45,327 bases of DNA from Acidimicrobiales bacterium. GTDB taxonomy: Bacteria; Actinomycetota; Acidimicrobiia; Acidimicrobiales; RAAP-2. The notes under the pieces are model-generated. The model searched no databases and was not told the origin of the DNA. It saw nothing but the letters and a program-made list of their open reading frames with translations. Below are positions 23,279 through 31,531 of this stretch, one piece after another. The position numbers and the translations under genes were made by a program. The DNA lies in NCBI GenBank assembly GCA_030039755.1, contig JASHUY010000131.1, positions 1 through 45,327 of the forward strand, read 5' to 3'. Numbering within the stretch: position 1 is the stretch's first letter; each line of letters starts with the position of its first letter.

Positions 23279-24133
23279 ATGCACGTGACGTTCTTCGGGG
23301 TTCGCGGCTCGTGCCCTTGCGCGGGCGCCGAGTACCGCCGAGTCGGCGGGAACACCTCGTGCGTCCTCGTGTCCGTCGAGGGTGAACCCCCCCTCGTGCT
23401 CGACCTCGGGACCGGGCTGCGAGCTCTCGGCGACGCCCTCGGCGGGTCGGGCCGCCCCGAAGGGAAGTTCGTCGCGAACGCGTTGCTGACCCACCTGCAC
23501 TTCGACCACATCCTCGGCCTGCCGTTCTTCTCCCCGCTCCACGAGCCGCGGGCCCACCTCACCGTCTACGGACCGGCCCAGGGAGACGAATGCCTTCGCA
23601 AGGCGCTCGAACGCGTCGTCCAACCACCCTTCTTCCCCGTGAAGATGGTGGAGTTCGGCGGGGAGATCGACGTGCGTGAGATCGCCGCGACCGGTGGGCC
23701 CGAGAGGACCGAGCTCGGGCGGGTCCGCGTCGGCGCCGCGCGCGTCCCCCATCCGGGGCACACGCTCGGCTTCCGTGTGGAAGCGGACGGACGCAGCCTC
23801 GTCTATATCCCCGACCACCAGGCACCTCCTGATCGCGAGACGGTGCCCGACGCGATCCGCTCGTTGTGCGAAGGTGCCGACCTCCTGCTGCACGACGCGC
23901 AGTACACGGACGACGAGTTCGAAGCCAAGCCCGACTGGGGTCACTCGACCGTCGGGTACGCGGTCCGTGTCGCCGCGGAGAGCGGTGTCCGGCGACTCCT
24001 CCTCTTCCACCACGACCCGTCACACTCCGACCGTGATGTCGCCGCACTCGCGCGCAAGGCGCGACGCCTCGCGGACGCTCGGCGGCTCGAGGAGGTGGCC
24101 GTCGCGACGGAGGGCACGACGGTACCCGTGTGA
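23279..24133 (+). CDS. metallo-beta-lactamase-fold hydrolase
   Basis: 284 aa. Starts MHVTFFGVRGSCPCAG, then GGNTSCVLV, LVLDLGTGLRALG and LTHLHFDHILGLPFFSPL (metal motif HxHxDH), PHPGHTLGFRVE (His), VYIPDHQ and LLHDAQYTDDEFEAKPDWGHSTVGYAV with LLFHHDPSHSD. This is the RNase Z/PhnP-like branch seen in bacterial proteins next to signalling or cyclic-nucleotide domains. Likely a phosphodiesterase or related hydrolase; the substrate is unknown. Its stop overlaps the GTG of the flavin reductase gene by 4 nt. Confidence 0.82.
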   Translation: MHVTFFGVRGSCPCAGAEYRRVGGNTSCVLVSVEGEPPLVLDLGTGLRALGDALGGSGRPEGKFVANALLTHLHFDHILGLPFFSPLHEPRAHLTVYGPAQGDECLRKALERVVQPPFFPVKMVEFGGEIDVREIAATGGPERTELGRVRVGAARVPHPGHTLGFRVEADGRSLVYIPDHQAPPDRETVPDAIRSLCEGADLLLHDAQYTDDEFEAKPDWGHSTVGYAVRVAAESGVRRLLLFHHDPSHSDRDVAALARKARRLADARRLEEVAVATEGTTVPV

Positions 24134-24591
24134 CACGTTTCCGAGACGTGCTCGGCCGGTTCGCGACCGGCGTCACGGTCGTGACCGCCCTCGAGGAGGG
24201 CCTGCCCGTCGGCTTCACGTGCCAGGCGTTCGCATCCCTTTCGCTACGTCCGCCGATGGTCGTGCTCGCCCCGGCGAAGACCTCGACGAGCTGGCCGCGC
24301 ATGGTGAAGGCGGGCGCGTTCTGCGTGAACATCCTGACCGACGCGCAGCAGGCGCTCTCCGAGACGTTCGCCGAATCGGGCACGGACAAGTTCGTCGACG
24401 TCCCCTGGCATGTCGGTGTCGCCGGCACGCCCGTCATCGACGGTTCCCTCGCGTGGATCGAGTGCGCGCTCGGCGCCGTCCACGATGCCGGCGATCACGA
24501 ACTGGTCACGGGCCGGGTCTTGGAGCTCGGGGTGGGCGAAGGGAACCCGCTCGTCTTCTACCGCAGCGCGTACGGCGGGCTCTGCCGCTGA
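24130..24591 (+). CDS. flavin reductase domain protein (FMN-dependent)
   Basis: 153 aa, single flavin_reduct domain: FRDVLGRFATGVTVVTA, GFTCQAFASLSLRPPMVVLAP (FMN binding), FCVNILTDAQQALSETFA, GTPVIDGSLAWIECAL and HELVTGRVLELGVGEGNPLVFYRSAYGGL. It supplies reduced FMN to a partner monooxygenase in HpaC-like systems; no such partner is visible here. GTG 24130 overlaps the MBL gene stop (GTGTGA). Confidence 0.88.
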   Translation: MTRFRDVLGRFATGVTVVTALEEGLPVGFTCQAFASLSLRPPMVVLAPAKTSTSWPRMVKAGAFCVNILTDAQQALSETFAESGTDKFVDVPWHVGVAGTPVIDGSLAWIECALGAVHDAGDHELVTGRVLELGVGEGNPLVFYRSAYGGLCR

Positions 24592-24630
24592 GCCGTTCAG
24601 GGCGGTTTCGGCGGCCGAGGCCAGACCCAC

Positions 24631-24636
24631 TACTGT
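24631..24636 (+). promoter_or_regulatory. -10 box of the RmlC-like gene (leaderless)
   Basis: TACTGT lies 6 nt before ATG 24643, without a Shine-Dalgarno sequence. Confidence 0.45.
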
Positions 24637-24642
24637 GCGGCG

Positions 24643-25191
24643 ATGCCGTCATTCCTCTCGGGTGCGATCGACGACGTCCTGTTGGTCGCCCCCGACGTCC
24701 ACGGCGACGAGCGGGGGCGTTTCGTCGAGACGTACCGGCGCCAGTGGCTGCCGCTCGGACGCGAGATGCTGCAGGGCAACCGCTCGGAGAAGCAGGCCGG
24801 CGCGATCGTCGGGCTCCATTACCACCTGCACCAAGCCGACTACTGGTACGTGCTGCGGGGCCGCGCCCGAGTGGTGCTGCACGACCTGCGGGAAGGCTCG
24901 CGGACCGACGGCGTCACCGAGTCGATCGTCTTGGACGGAGAAGAGGACCGCGGGCTCTTCATCCCCCCGGGCGTCGCCCACGGCTTCGCGGCCCTGACCG
25001 ACCTCCTCCTTTGGTACCTGGTGGACGGCTACTACAACCCCGCCGACGAACTGGGGCTCGCGTGGGACGATCCCGACGTGGGCGCCGATTGGGGAGTCGC
25101 CGAGCCGGTGCTCTCCGCACGAGATCAGGCGAACCCCCGCCGGGCCGAGATCGCCCCCGCGCTCAGGCCCCGGGCCGGGCTGCGGACCTGA
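24643..25191 (+). CDS. dTDP-4-dehydrorhamnose 3,5-epimerase-like cupin
   Basis: 182 aa, the RmlC length. Motifs: LLVAPDVHGDERGRFVETYRR, AIVGLHYHLHQADYWYVLRG (catalytic-His region), DLREGSRTDGV, GLFIPPGVAHGFAALTD and WYLVDGYYNPADELGLAWDDPDVGADW. RmlC inverts two stereocentres of the 4-keto sugar in dTDP-L-rhamnose synthesis. The LHYQ-x-QGKL motif is replaced by LHYHLHQADYW, so the sugar-nucleotide substrate may differ. No other rhamnose genes are adjacent. Confidence 0.8.
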   Translation: MPSFLSGAIDDVLLVAPDVHGDERGRFVETYRRQWLPLGREMLQGNRSEKQAGAIVGLHYHLHQADYWYVLRGRARVVLHDLREGSRTDGVTESIVLDGEEDRGLFIPPGVAHGFAALTDLLLWYLVDGYYNPADELGLAWDDPDVGADWGVAEPVLSARDQANPRRAEIAPALRPRAGLRT

Positions 25192-25297
25192 CCTGCGTGC
25201 ACGCGGCGTCGGAAGAGCGGCGGGACTCGTCCGGCAACGAGACGCGGGGGTCTCGTCGGCGGCAGGCGTCGGCAAGGACCTGGCACCATTTGGTCGC

Positions 25298-26566
25298 GTG
25301 TGGAGACGTCGCCGGGCGATCAGGACCCTCTCCATCCTTCCTGCCGCGCTGCTTCTCGCCGCAGCGGTGGAGGCACCGAGCGCGTCCGCTGCCGCGCGCC
25401 ACGAGACGGCTGCCCAGCTCCGCACACTGCTCGTCGAGCCCACAGACGGGCTCGGCAAGATCTACGCGTCGATCGCCGGGGCCAAGAAGAGCATCGACCT
25501 CGAGATGTACGAGCTCGCCGACCCCCGAGCCGAGGAGCTCCTGGCCCGAGCCGAGGCTCGTGGCGTGGACGTCCGGGTCGTCTTGGACCACCACCTGGAA
25601 GGCGCGCGCAACGCCCCGGCCTACGCCTACCTCGCCTCGCACCACGTGTCGGTGGCCTGGGCCCCTCCGGTTTTCTACGCCGACCACGAGAAGGCGATGG
25701 TCGTCGACACAGACGAAGCCTGGATCATGACGCTCAACCTCACGTCAGAGGACTACGCGAACACGAGGGACTTTGCGATCCTGGACACCGTTCCCGCCGA
25801 CGTGCGTGCGATCGTGACCACCTTCGACGCCGATTTCGCCCATAGGTCCATCGTGCCCTCCCTCGGGGCCGATCTCGTATGGAGCCCCACCAACTCGTCG
25901 AGCGTGCTGCTCACGATGATCTCGTCCGCTCGCTCCTCGCTGTGGGTGGAGAGCGAAGAGCTGTCCGACGCGACAGTCGTGGACGCCCTCGCCGCCGCCG
26001 CACGTCGCGGCGTCGCGGTGCACGTGGTGATGAACGACACAGCGGAGTACGCGAGCGCCTTCGACGAGCTCGTCCGGGCGGGAGCGAAGGTGGGTACCTA
26101 CCCCGGCGACCCGGGCCTCTACATCCACGCGAAGGTGATCGTCGCCGACCCCGGCATCTCGAGTGCGGACGCTTTCTTGGGGTCGGAGAACTTCTCGACG
26201 GCGTCTCTCCACGACAACCGCGAGCTCGGGGTCACGACCCGGGACGCCTCGATCGTGAGAAGTCTCGCCACGGTCCTCGAGCACGACTTCGCGGGCTCTG
26301 CGGCGTGGCACGCTCCAGGAGTGCATGCCTCCTCCGACTGGTGCACTGCGACCACCGCTCCGGCGAACGACGGCTACCCGGGTGACTACGACGTCTACAT
26401 CCACTCGGACCAGCCGTACGAGGAGGCAACGGCCTCCGACGGCACGGACACCTACTCCCACGAGACGGACGCGGCGGGCTACACGTACGTCACCCTGTGG
26501 CACCAGTACCCGGGAGAGCACGTCGAGGTCACGGTCGGAAGCGCACGCTGCTCGACGACCGTGTAG
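25298..26566 (+). CDS. secreted phospholipase D-family protein
   Basis: 422 aa. A Sec signal peptide (basic RRRRAIRT, hydrophobic core to about residue 31, ASA). Two HxKx4D motifs: HEKAMVVD (His130, Lys132, Asp137) and HAKVIVAD (His277, Lys279, Asp284), each followed by a T/G-x-N/E-N stretch (TLNLTSEDY, GSENFSTASL). So it is a bilobal PLD-superfamily enzyme with a complete active site, exported. The last 95 residues (after HAPGVHASSDW) form an extra domain with two Cys and a Tyr/Asp/Thr-rich beta pattern of unknown role, perhaps for binding. Phospholipase versus nuclease activity cannot be distinguished. GTG 25298, leaderless or weakly led. Confidence 0.85.
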   Translation: MWRRRRAIRTLSILPAALLLAAAVEAPSASAAARHETAAQLRTLLVEPTDGLGKIYASIAGAKKSIDLEMYELADPRAEELLARAEARGVDVRVVLDHHLEGARNAPAYAYLASHHVSVAWAPPVFYADHEKAMVVDTDEAWIMTLNLTSEDYANTRDFAILDTVPADVRAIVTTFDADFAHRSIVPSLGADLVWSPTNSSSVLLTMISSARSSLWVESEELSDATVVDALAAAARRGVAVHVVMNDTAEYASAFDELVRAGAKVGTYPGDPGLYIHAKVIVADPGISSADAFLGSENFSTASLHDNRELGVTTRDASIVRSLATVLEHDFAGSAAWHAPGVHASSDWCTATTAPANDGYPGDYDVYIHSDQPYEEATASDGTDTYSHETDAAGYTYVTLWHQYPGEHVEVTVGSARCSTTV

Positions 26567-26573
26567 GAACTTC

Positions 26574-26590
26574 GCGGCCTCCGGGGCCGC
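26574..26590. terminator. GC hairpin between convergent genes
   Basis: GCGGCC (26574-26579) and GGCCGC (26585-26590), a perfect 6-bp stem with a 5-nt loop, lies just after the phospholipase stop and before the convergent TetR stop. No U tract, as is usual in high-GC actinobacteria; a bidirectional terminator is plausible. Confidence 0.5.
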
Positions 26591-26601
26591 CCTGCCAGCC
26601 C

Positions 26602-27204
26602 CTACCCGGCGGCGCCGAGCAGGGAGAGGATCCCGGAACGGAGCACCAGACGGGCCGCCCGGGCCGACTGCCCGTTCCGCCGCATGTGGTCCCAGGAGTC
26701 CACGCTCGCAAGGACGTCGATCCCCGCGAGCACGACGGATCTCTGGGAGGAGTCCATCGCACGAAGTTCTGGGGCGAAAACCTTTCCTACGCGATCCTTT
26801 TCCCACTTTTCCATACCGAGCCGATAGCCGCGGACTCGATCGGAGGTGGGCTCCATCAGTCGAACTGCTCTGTGAAACGGAAGAAGAGCTTCCAGGGTGG
26901 TCGTCCGGCTGTCCACGAACGCGTCGACTCGCCGGTCCAGGGGGAGCGACGAGTCGACGTCCCTGGCGGTCTCGCGGACCCATTCGTAAGTTCGTTCGGC
27001 GGCGTCCGCGTAGAGCCCTTCCACGTCGGCAAAGTGCTGGTAGACGGACCGGACCGAGACTCCGGCCCGATCCGCGATCCGCTGGGCGGTCGGCGCGACG
27101 TCACCTCCTGCTACGAGGTCGAGCAACGCACTGATGATCGCGTCCCGCGTCCTGAGGCCTCGCGCCCGCCTCCCGTCGATCTTCTCGATCTCGATCGCCA
27201 CCAC
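26602..27204 (-). CDS. TetR-family transcriptional regulator
   Basis: 200 aa. Residues about 14-62 form the TetR HTH: RGLRTRDAIISALLDLVAGG, then PTAQRIADRAGVSVRSVYQHFADVEGLYADA. The C-terminal ligand/dimer domain is helical, with no recognisable class. GTG 27202-27204 has GGAGG 8 nt upstream. It is divergent from a membrane protein gene across 156 bp containing CAGTTTTACTG (near 27244-27254, arms CAGT/ACTG) as a weak operator candidate. The regulated gene and ligand are unknown; the divergent DUF4115-like gene is the nearest candidate. Confidence 0.85.
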   Translation of the reverse strand: MVAIEIEKIDGRRARGLRTRDAIISALLDLVAGGDVAPTAQRIADRAGVSVRSVYQHFADVEGLYADAAERTYEWVRETARDVDSSLPLDRRVDAFVDSRTTTLEALLPFHRAVRLMEPTSDRVRGYRLGMEKWEKDRVGKVFAPELRAMDSSQRSVVLAGIDVLASVDSWDHMRRNGQSARAARLVLRSGILSLLGAAG

Positions 27205-27360
27205 GGCTCTCTTTCCTCCGTTCCCGGCGGAGACCGCCGGTGCAGTTTTACTGAAAAAGAGAGGCTACAGGAATCTGAACCGTAATTCATACCCACACCT
27301 CGTGCGGGAGTCCCTTTCGTAAATGCCGTCTATGCACATCGATCGTGCCGATCCTGTTAT

Positions 27361-28191
27361 ATGGAGGAGGTGGAGGTCGGGGTCGCGCTCGGCGCGGGCG
27401 TCGTGGTCGTCGTGATCGCCTCGGCGCTCTTCAAGAGGCGCGGAAGCAGGGAAGCGCAGTCGGTTGCGGGCTATCGCCAGACCCTGGACGTGCTTGGGCA
27501 TCTCGGCGGGAGCGAACGGGACGTGCGCCTGCACGAGTCCCCCGAACCCGGCGCCGCGAGAGCCCGTCGCTACGAGCGCCCGAAGGGGGCAGAGGCAGCC
27601 AGCTCCGACGAGATCGGTGCGGAGAGCGCTCACCGGCACAGCATCACGGCGCTCGGAGGACCGTCGAAACGGCGAGACCGCTCGCTCCTCGTGATGGAAC
27701 GCCCGGCCCGCCGGCTCGGTGGTTCCCTCGCGGCTCTCGTGCTCGTCCTCGCCGCGGGCGGCGCGGTGGCCTACGTGGTGGTGCGAGCACACCGTGTGAC
27801 ACACCCCTCCAAGCAGTCTGCAGCCTCGCATTCACACTCGGGCTCTCGTTCCCACGGCCACTCGACGCCGCCGACGACGGCTCCACCGAGGTACACCGCC
27901 GCGACCTCTACAGGATCGTCTGCCACCTATGTGCCCGCGACCACGTCCTACTCGCTCACCATCGGCGCCACGACAGCGGACTGTTGGATGAGCGTGACGT
28001 CGGCGAGCGGCACGACCCTGCTCGCCCAGACCTTCGCGCCCGGCGCGTCTGCCACGATCAGGTCCCTCACCGGCCGTTCGACGATCATTCTCGGTGCGCC
28101 GAGGTCGGCGGACGTCTCGATCGACGGCGTGCCCGTGGTGCTCCCGAGCGGGATCGCGGGCCCCTACACCGTCACGCTCACCCCGTCGTAG
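27361..28191 (+). CDS. two-helix membrane protein with DUF4115/RodZ-like extracellular domain
   Basis: 276 aa. Transmembrane segments near residues 7-23 (VGVALGAGVVVVVIASAL) and 120-140 (GGSLAALVLVLAAGGAVAYVVV), joined by an about 95-residue charged cytoplasmic region. After a His/Ser/Thr/Pro linker (SHSHSGSRSHGHSTPP) comes an about 80-residue beta domain: TSYSLTIGATTADCWMSVTS, ASGTTLLAQTFAPGASATI, IILGAPRSADVSIDGVPVVLP. That matches DUF4115, the exported domain of RodZ, but the N-terminal HTH of RodZ is absent. ATG 27361 is used; GTG 27370, 7 nt after TTATAT, is an equally good leaderless start. A role in cell shape or envelope is inferred only from the domain. Confidence 0.65.
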   Translation: MEEVEVGVALGAGVVVVVIASALFKRRGSREAQSVAGYRQTLDVLGHLGGSERDVRLHESPEPGAARARRYERPKGAEAASSDEIGAESAHRHSITALGGPSKRRDRSLLVMERPARRLGGSLAALVLVLAAGGAVAYVVVRAHRVTHPSKQSAASHSHSGSRSHGHSTPPTTAPPRYTAATSTGSSATYVPATTSYSLTIGATTADCWMSVTSASGTTLLAQTFAPGASATIRSLTGRSTIILGAPRSADVSIDGVPVVLPSGIAGPYTVTLTPS

Positions 28192-28230
28192 CGGCGTTCG
28201 TCACCGCGGGCCCCGGGGGCGCGGCGACGG

Positions 28231-30579
28231 TCATGAAGCCGAGTTGCAGAGGGCACCTGTGGATCTACCTGTAGGTGTCGGGGCGCGGGCGATCGATTTC
28301 CCTGTGGTGCTCCGTAACGTGGTCGTGCTGTTCCCGACGGATGTCTTCACGTACTTGTAGCCTGTAGGGAACCGCTTCGGCCATGTGGGGCAAGAACTGG
28401 AGAGAAGAACGCTGCTGGAGGCGAGCCCCCACGACGCCGTGCCGGGGGTCAGGTAGTAGGGGATCGACACGTACTGCAGGCGACTGTCCCAGGTGTACTC
28501 CTTCGAGTAGCCGTCGACAACCTTGTCTGTATCGAACAAGCCGACCGGGCCGCGCCAGTACTGGGCCATCGCCCCGTAGACGACGAGCTTTCCTGTTGTG
28601 CCGCCCTTTGTGTAGTTGTCCACCGTGAACGAGTGCGAGAGCGCCAGCACGGCAGCGTCGATCACGAGTGTCTGCCCCGTGTTGCAGAGGGCGTCCTCCC
28701 ATGTCGCCCATGTCACGCCGGACTCTTCGGTCGCGCATTGCTTCAGGAGCTTCTTGCTCGTTGTGCAGTACGGATTCGCTGAGGTTGTGTGGTCCGACGG
28801 GCAGATCGGGCGGTTCACCACCACATAGTTGCTGGCGATCAGGCCCAGCGAGTCGTTGACTGCGACGGACCCGTCGTTGTACGTGCAGCTCTCATTGTTT
28901 ATTTTGCTTGTGAAGCCTGTCTGGCAGTCGGTGTACTTCAGAGGGCCGGTGACGACGATGTTGTTCTCCGCGGCAACGGTGATGTTGCCGGCGACGCCGA
29001 CCTCCTTGCCGGTCGGGGCGCTGTTGGCATCGTGGACGAACGCGTCTCCTGCACAGTTCAAGGTGCTCGGTGTGTCGGTGTCCTTGTATGTCTGAGACCG
29101 TGTGGCTGTGACGACCGTCTCGCGCTCCTCTTCCTTGACGGTGACCGGCTCTTTCTTCTTCTCCTTTTCCTTCTCCTTCTCTTTCTTCTTTTCCTTCACC
29201 TCCTTGTTCTGGGCGCGTGTGTACACTGTGACTGTCACTGTGACTGTGACTGTCACTGTGACTGTGACTGTCTCTGTGACGACGACTGTGACCTCGACTG
29301 TCTTGCTCAGATAGGCGTCGTAGGGATTGTCGTCCTCCGACGAGCAGCTTCCGGAGCCGGTCTTGACGTAGATGACCCCGTTCCCGAAGCCCTTCGCCCC
29401 GTCCGGTGTGCCGTCGGGGAGACGGATGTCTGTCCCGAGGCAATCGTTGTCGTTCGTCGAGAGATTGTCGGAATCGTGGCCTCCATCGACGACCGTCTCC
29501 GGGCTGTAGACGTTCATGTACCCGGTCTTGGACGTGTGTGTCGCGATGAACGAGATCGTCGTCGGGCCGGTGTAGACGCAGCCGTCCTCGGCCGCCAGTG
29601 TCTCGAGGCTGCTGTCGGTCGACGGGGGCGTCTCGACCGGTTGGCGGTAGTGCGAGTTTGTCTTTGTGTACTTCGCCCGCGATGTCGGGCTGGACTCGCA
29701 GCCCAAGGACGGGGATCCTCCGGTCTTGCCCGGCTCTCCCACCAACTGGCAGGAGGGGTCCGCCGTGTCGATAGGCGTGAGGTTCGTCCCCTTCGATGTG
29801 CCGAAGGTGGGATCTGTCAGCACGTATATGGAGTCGTTGGTGAACACCGGACCGTCGATGACGTCGCCCGGCCCGAAGAAGACGGCGCCGTCCCCGGTCG
29901 TCGACGGATCGCATGTCGCTCCGTTGTAGTCGTTGTCGTAGTCGTACTTGCACGCCGTCCGTGACGCTGTCTTTGTCTTGGGCTCTGCCTCGTAGTCGCT
30001 CCACCAGAGGTGGGTGAGGAACCCGTTCTCCGGAGCGAAGTTGGCCACCGACTGCTCGTACTCGAAGTTGCCCGGGGTGCCCGCGGCACCGACCACCAGG
30101 ATCTGGACGTACTCGAGGTTGCCGGTTGACGGGGGTGTGGTCGCCGACGCCGCATAGCAGGTCGTGTCCTTCGTTTCTGTCTTGCTGAAGCACAGCTGGG
30201 GGTTGGTCCACAGGTAGTACTCGGGCATCGTGTCTGTGGACACTGTCGTGTCGGGCACCTTGCTCCACTTGTCGTACAGCTCTGTATGGCATGTGGAGCT
30301 CGTCGATGTGGTGTTGCAGTTCACGAGGTACGGTTGTGCGTTGATCGTGCTCAGATAGCTGTTGATCCCGGCTTCCACGGCGCGGTACGCGTAGTGGTCG
30401 AGGACGTCGGCTTGTACCAATGGGTCGTGCGCGATCGAGCTGACGGCGAGAAGGGTCCCACTGGTGGTGAGCAGGATCACGAGGGCCATGACGAGCGCCA
30501 GCGCCGCCTGACCGCTTTCCCGGCATCGACCTGCGGCTCGCCGTCGGGCGACTCCGGCGCGAGGGAGGAACCGACCCAT
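28231..30579 (-). CDS. PilX-like large pilus-associated protein with Thr-Val and Lys-Glu runs
   Basis: 782 aa. A short basic N-terminus and one hydrophobic segment (ESGQAALALVMALVILLTTSGTLLAV, about 21-46) as in PilX-type accessory pilins, followed by a large exported Cys-rich, Thr/Ser-rich domain (over 20 Cys). Residues about 420-452 are a near-perfect Thr-Val alternation, followed at 455-480 by a Lys/Glu-only stretch and another TV/EE patch; both are encoded by simple repeats. The region around VFTNDSIYVLTDPTFG and AENNIVVTGPL has the parallel-beta character of PilX-like surface proteins, but I recognise no catalytic motif. ATG 30579 follows the PilW-like stop by one base, so the genes are coupled. 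Codons ACA and ACT are used far more than in neighbouring genes. Confidence 0.7.
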   Translation of the reverse strand: MGRFLPRAGVARRRAAGRCRESGQAALALVMALVILLTTSGTLLAVSSIAHDPLVQADVLDHYAYRAVEAGINSYLSTINAQPYLVNCNTTSTSSTCHTELYDKWSKVPDTTVSTDTMPEYYLWTNPQLCFSKTETKDTTCYAASATTPPSTGNLEYVQILVVGAAGTPGNFEYEQSVANFAPENGFLTHLWWSDYEAEPKTKTASRTACKYDYDNDYNGATCDPSTTGDGAVFFGPGDVIDGPVFTNDSIYVLTDPTFGTSKGTNLTPIDTADPSCQLVGEPGKTGGSPSLGCESSPTSRAKYTKTNSHYRQPVETPPSTDSSLETLAAEDGCVYTGPTTISFIATHTSKTGYMNVYSPETVVDGGHDSDNLSTNDNDCLGTDIRLPDGTPDGAKGFGNGVIYVKTGSGSCSSEDDNPYDAYLSKTVEVTVVVTETVTVTVTVTVTVTVTVYTRAQNKEVKEKKKEKEKEKEKKKEPVTVKEEERETVVTATRSQTYKDTDTPSTLNCAGDAFVHDANSAPTGKEVGVAGNITVAAENNIVVTGPLKYTDCQTGFTSKINNESCTYNDGSVAVNDSLGLIASNYVVVNRPICPSDHTTSANPYCTTSKKLLKQCATEESGVTWATWEDALCNTGQTLVIDAAVLALSHSFTVDNYTKGGTTGKLVVYGAMAQYWRGPVGLFDTDKVVDGYSKEYTWDSRLQYVSIPYYLTPGTASWGLASSSVLLSSSCPTWPKRFPTGYKYVKTSVGNSTTTLRSTTGKSIARAPTPTGRSTGALCNSAS
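29150..29300 (-). repeat. simple-sequence tracts inside the PilX-like gene
   Basis: 29152-29200 is a pyrimidine-only tract on the plus strand (TTCTTC/TTCCTT units) coding Lys/Glu; 29225-29300 is a GACTGT/GACTGTCACTGT microsatellite coding Thr-Val. Both are in frame and look prone to slippage. Confidence 0.9.
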
Positions 30580-30580
30580 C

Positions 30581-31531
30581 TCAACCCACCGACGGGTCGT
30601 ACTTCATGGACGTAGAGGAGAGCACGAAGATGCCGGTGTCGTCCTCTGCCTGCGCACCTCCGTACAGGTTTGTCGTCTTTGCGTTGATCTGCAGGTCGTA
30701 GGTGACGGACTCGATCTCCCCTGAGAGGCAGCTCTCGAAGGGCTGTGTCAGGGTGCCAACCGAACACGATGCGAAGGCCGTGTGGTCGCTCGACGTGCAC
30801 GTCCCCGTGTAACCCGGCGCACAGACGGTGGTGGTGACCATTGGCTGTCCGGGAATCGGGTCCGGACCGTAGGCGAAGACGAAGAGGGGCGTTCCGTTGG
30901 CGCCGTTCTTCACGTAGGGGATTGTGATCAGCGTCCGGGATGTGACGTGGAGCGTCGTGTCGTCGTAGCTGGTTGTCGTGTAACGGCAACGGGCGGTGGT
31001 TGTCCCAGTGATGTCCGGACAGAACGAGGTGTTCGTCTTCGGTGTCTCCTCGGCCTTGTACACGACCACTGAGAATGTGGATGTCGGCGACTTGCACGCT
31101 GTCGTGTCCGCTGTGGACACCGGGGTGCACTTGGCGACGACCATCTCGGGGCCGCGAGGTGTGCCGGTGTTCGTGTAGAACGTCATCGACGTCGGGGTGA
31201 TCTGGTGACCCGCCGCGTATGTGAACGCGGGAACCGGCGTGGATCCTGTGACGCTCGGCGCAGGAGCAACGGCGGAACGCACGAGTTCCTGGAGGGTGGT
31301 GGAGAGCATGAGCTGCTCATCGACGTTGGAGTAGGTCACGTCGACCTTGCTGGTCGTCTGGGTGACGGTGCTGACGATCGGGACGACAATGGCAATCAGG
31401 ATCCCCATCATGACGATCACGACTGCCATCTCGACCAAGGTGAAGCCACGGTCGTCACGTGCCCGGAGACGCCGACTGCGCGCGGCTCGTTGGAAGACGG
31501 CGGATACCCGGCGTACCGGCTGGGGGCTCAC
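30581..31531 (-). CDS. PilW-like type IV minor prepilin
   Basis: 316 aa. Class III signal: basic leader of about 28 residues ending in DDRG, then FTLVEMAVVIVMMGILIAIVVPIV (prepilin peptidase site G/F with Glu at +5). The exported part has a helical spine continuation (SNVDEQLMLSTTLQELVRSAV) and a beta/loop domain with about ten Cys and many Thr. GTG 31531 overlaps the upstream PilV-like stop by GTGA. It is the middle gene of the pilin-like operon. An assembly or tip role is inferred from the order V-W-X in minor pilin operons. Confidence 0.82.
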   Translation of the reverse strand: MSPQPVRRVSAVFQRAARSRRLRARDDRGFTLVEMAVVIVMMGILIAIVVPIVSTVTQTTSKVDVTYSNVDEQLMLSTTLQELVRSAVAPAPSVTGSTPVPAFTYAAGHQITPTSMTFYTNTGTPRGPEMVVAKCTPVSTADTTACKSPTSTFSVVVYKAEETPKTNTSFCPDITGTTTARCRYTTTSYDDTTLHVTSRTLITIPYVKNGANGTPLFVFAYGPDPIPGQPMVTTTVCAPGYTGTCTSSDHTAFASCSVGTLTQPFESCLSGEIESVTYDLQINAKTTNLYGGAQAEDDTGIFVLSSTSMKYDPSVG

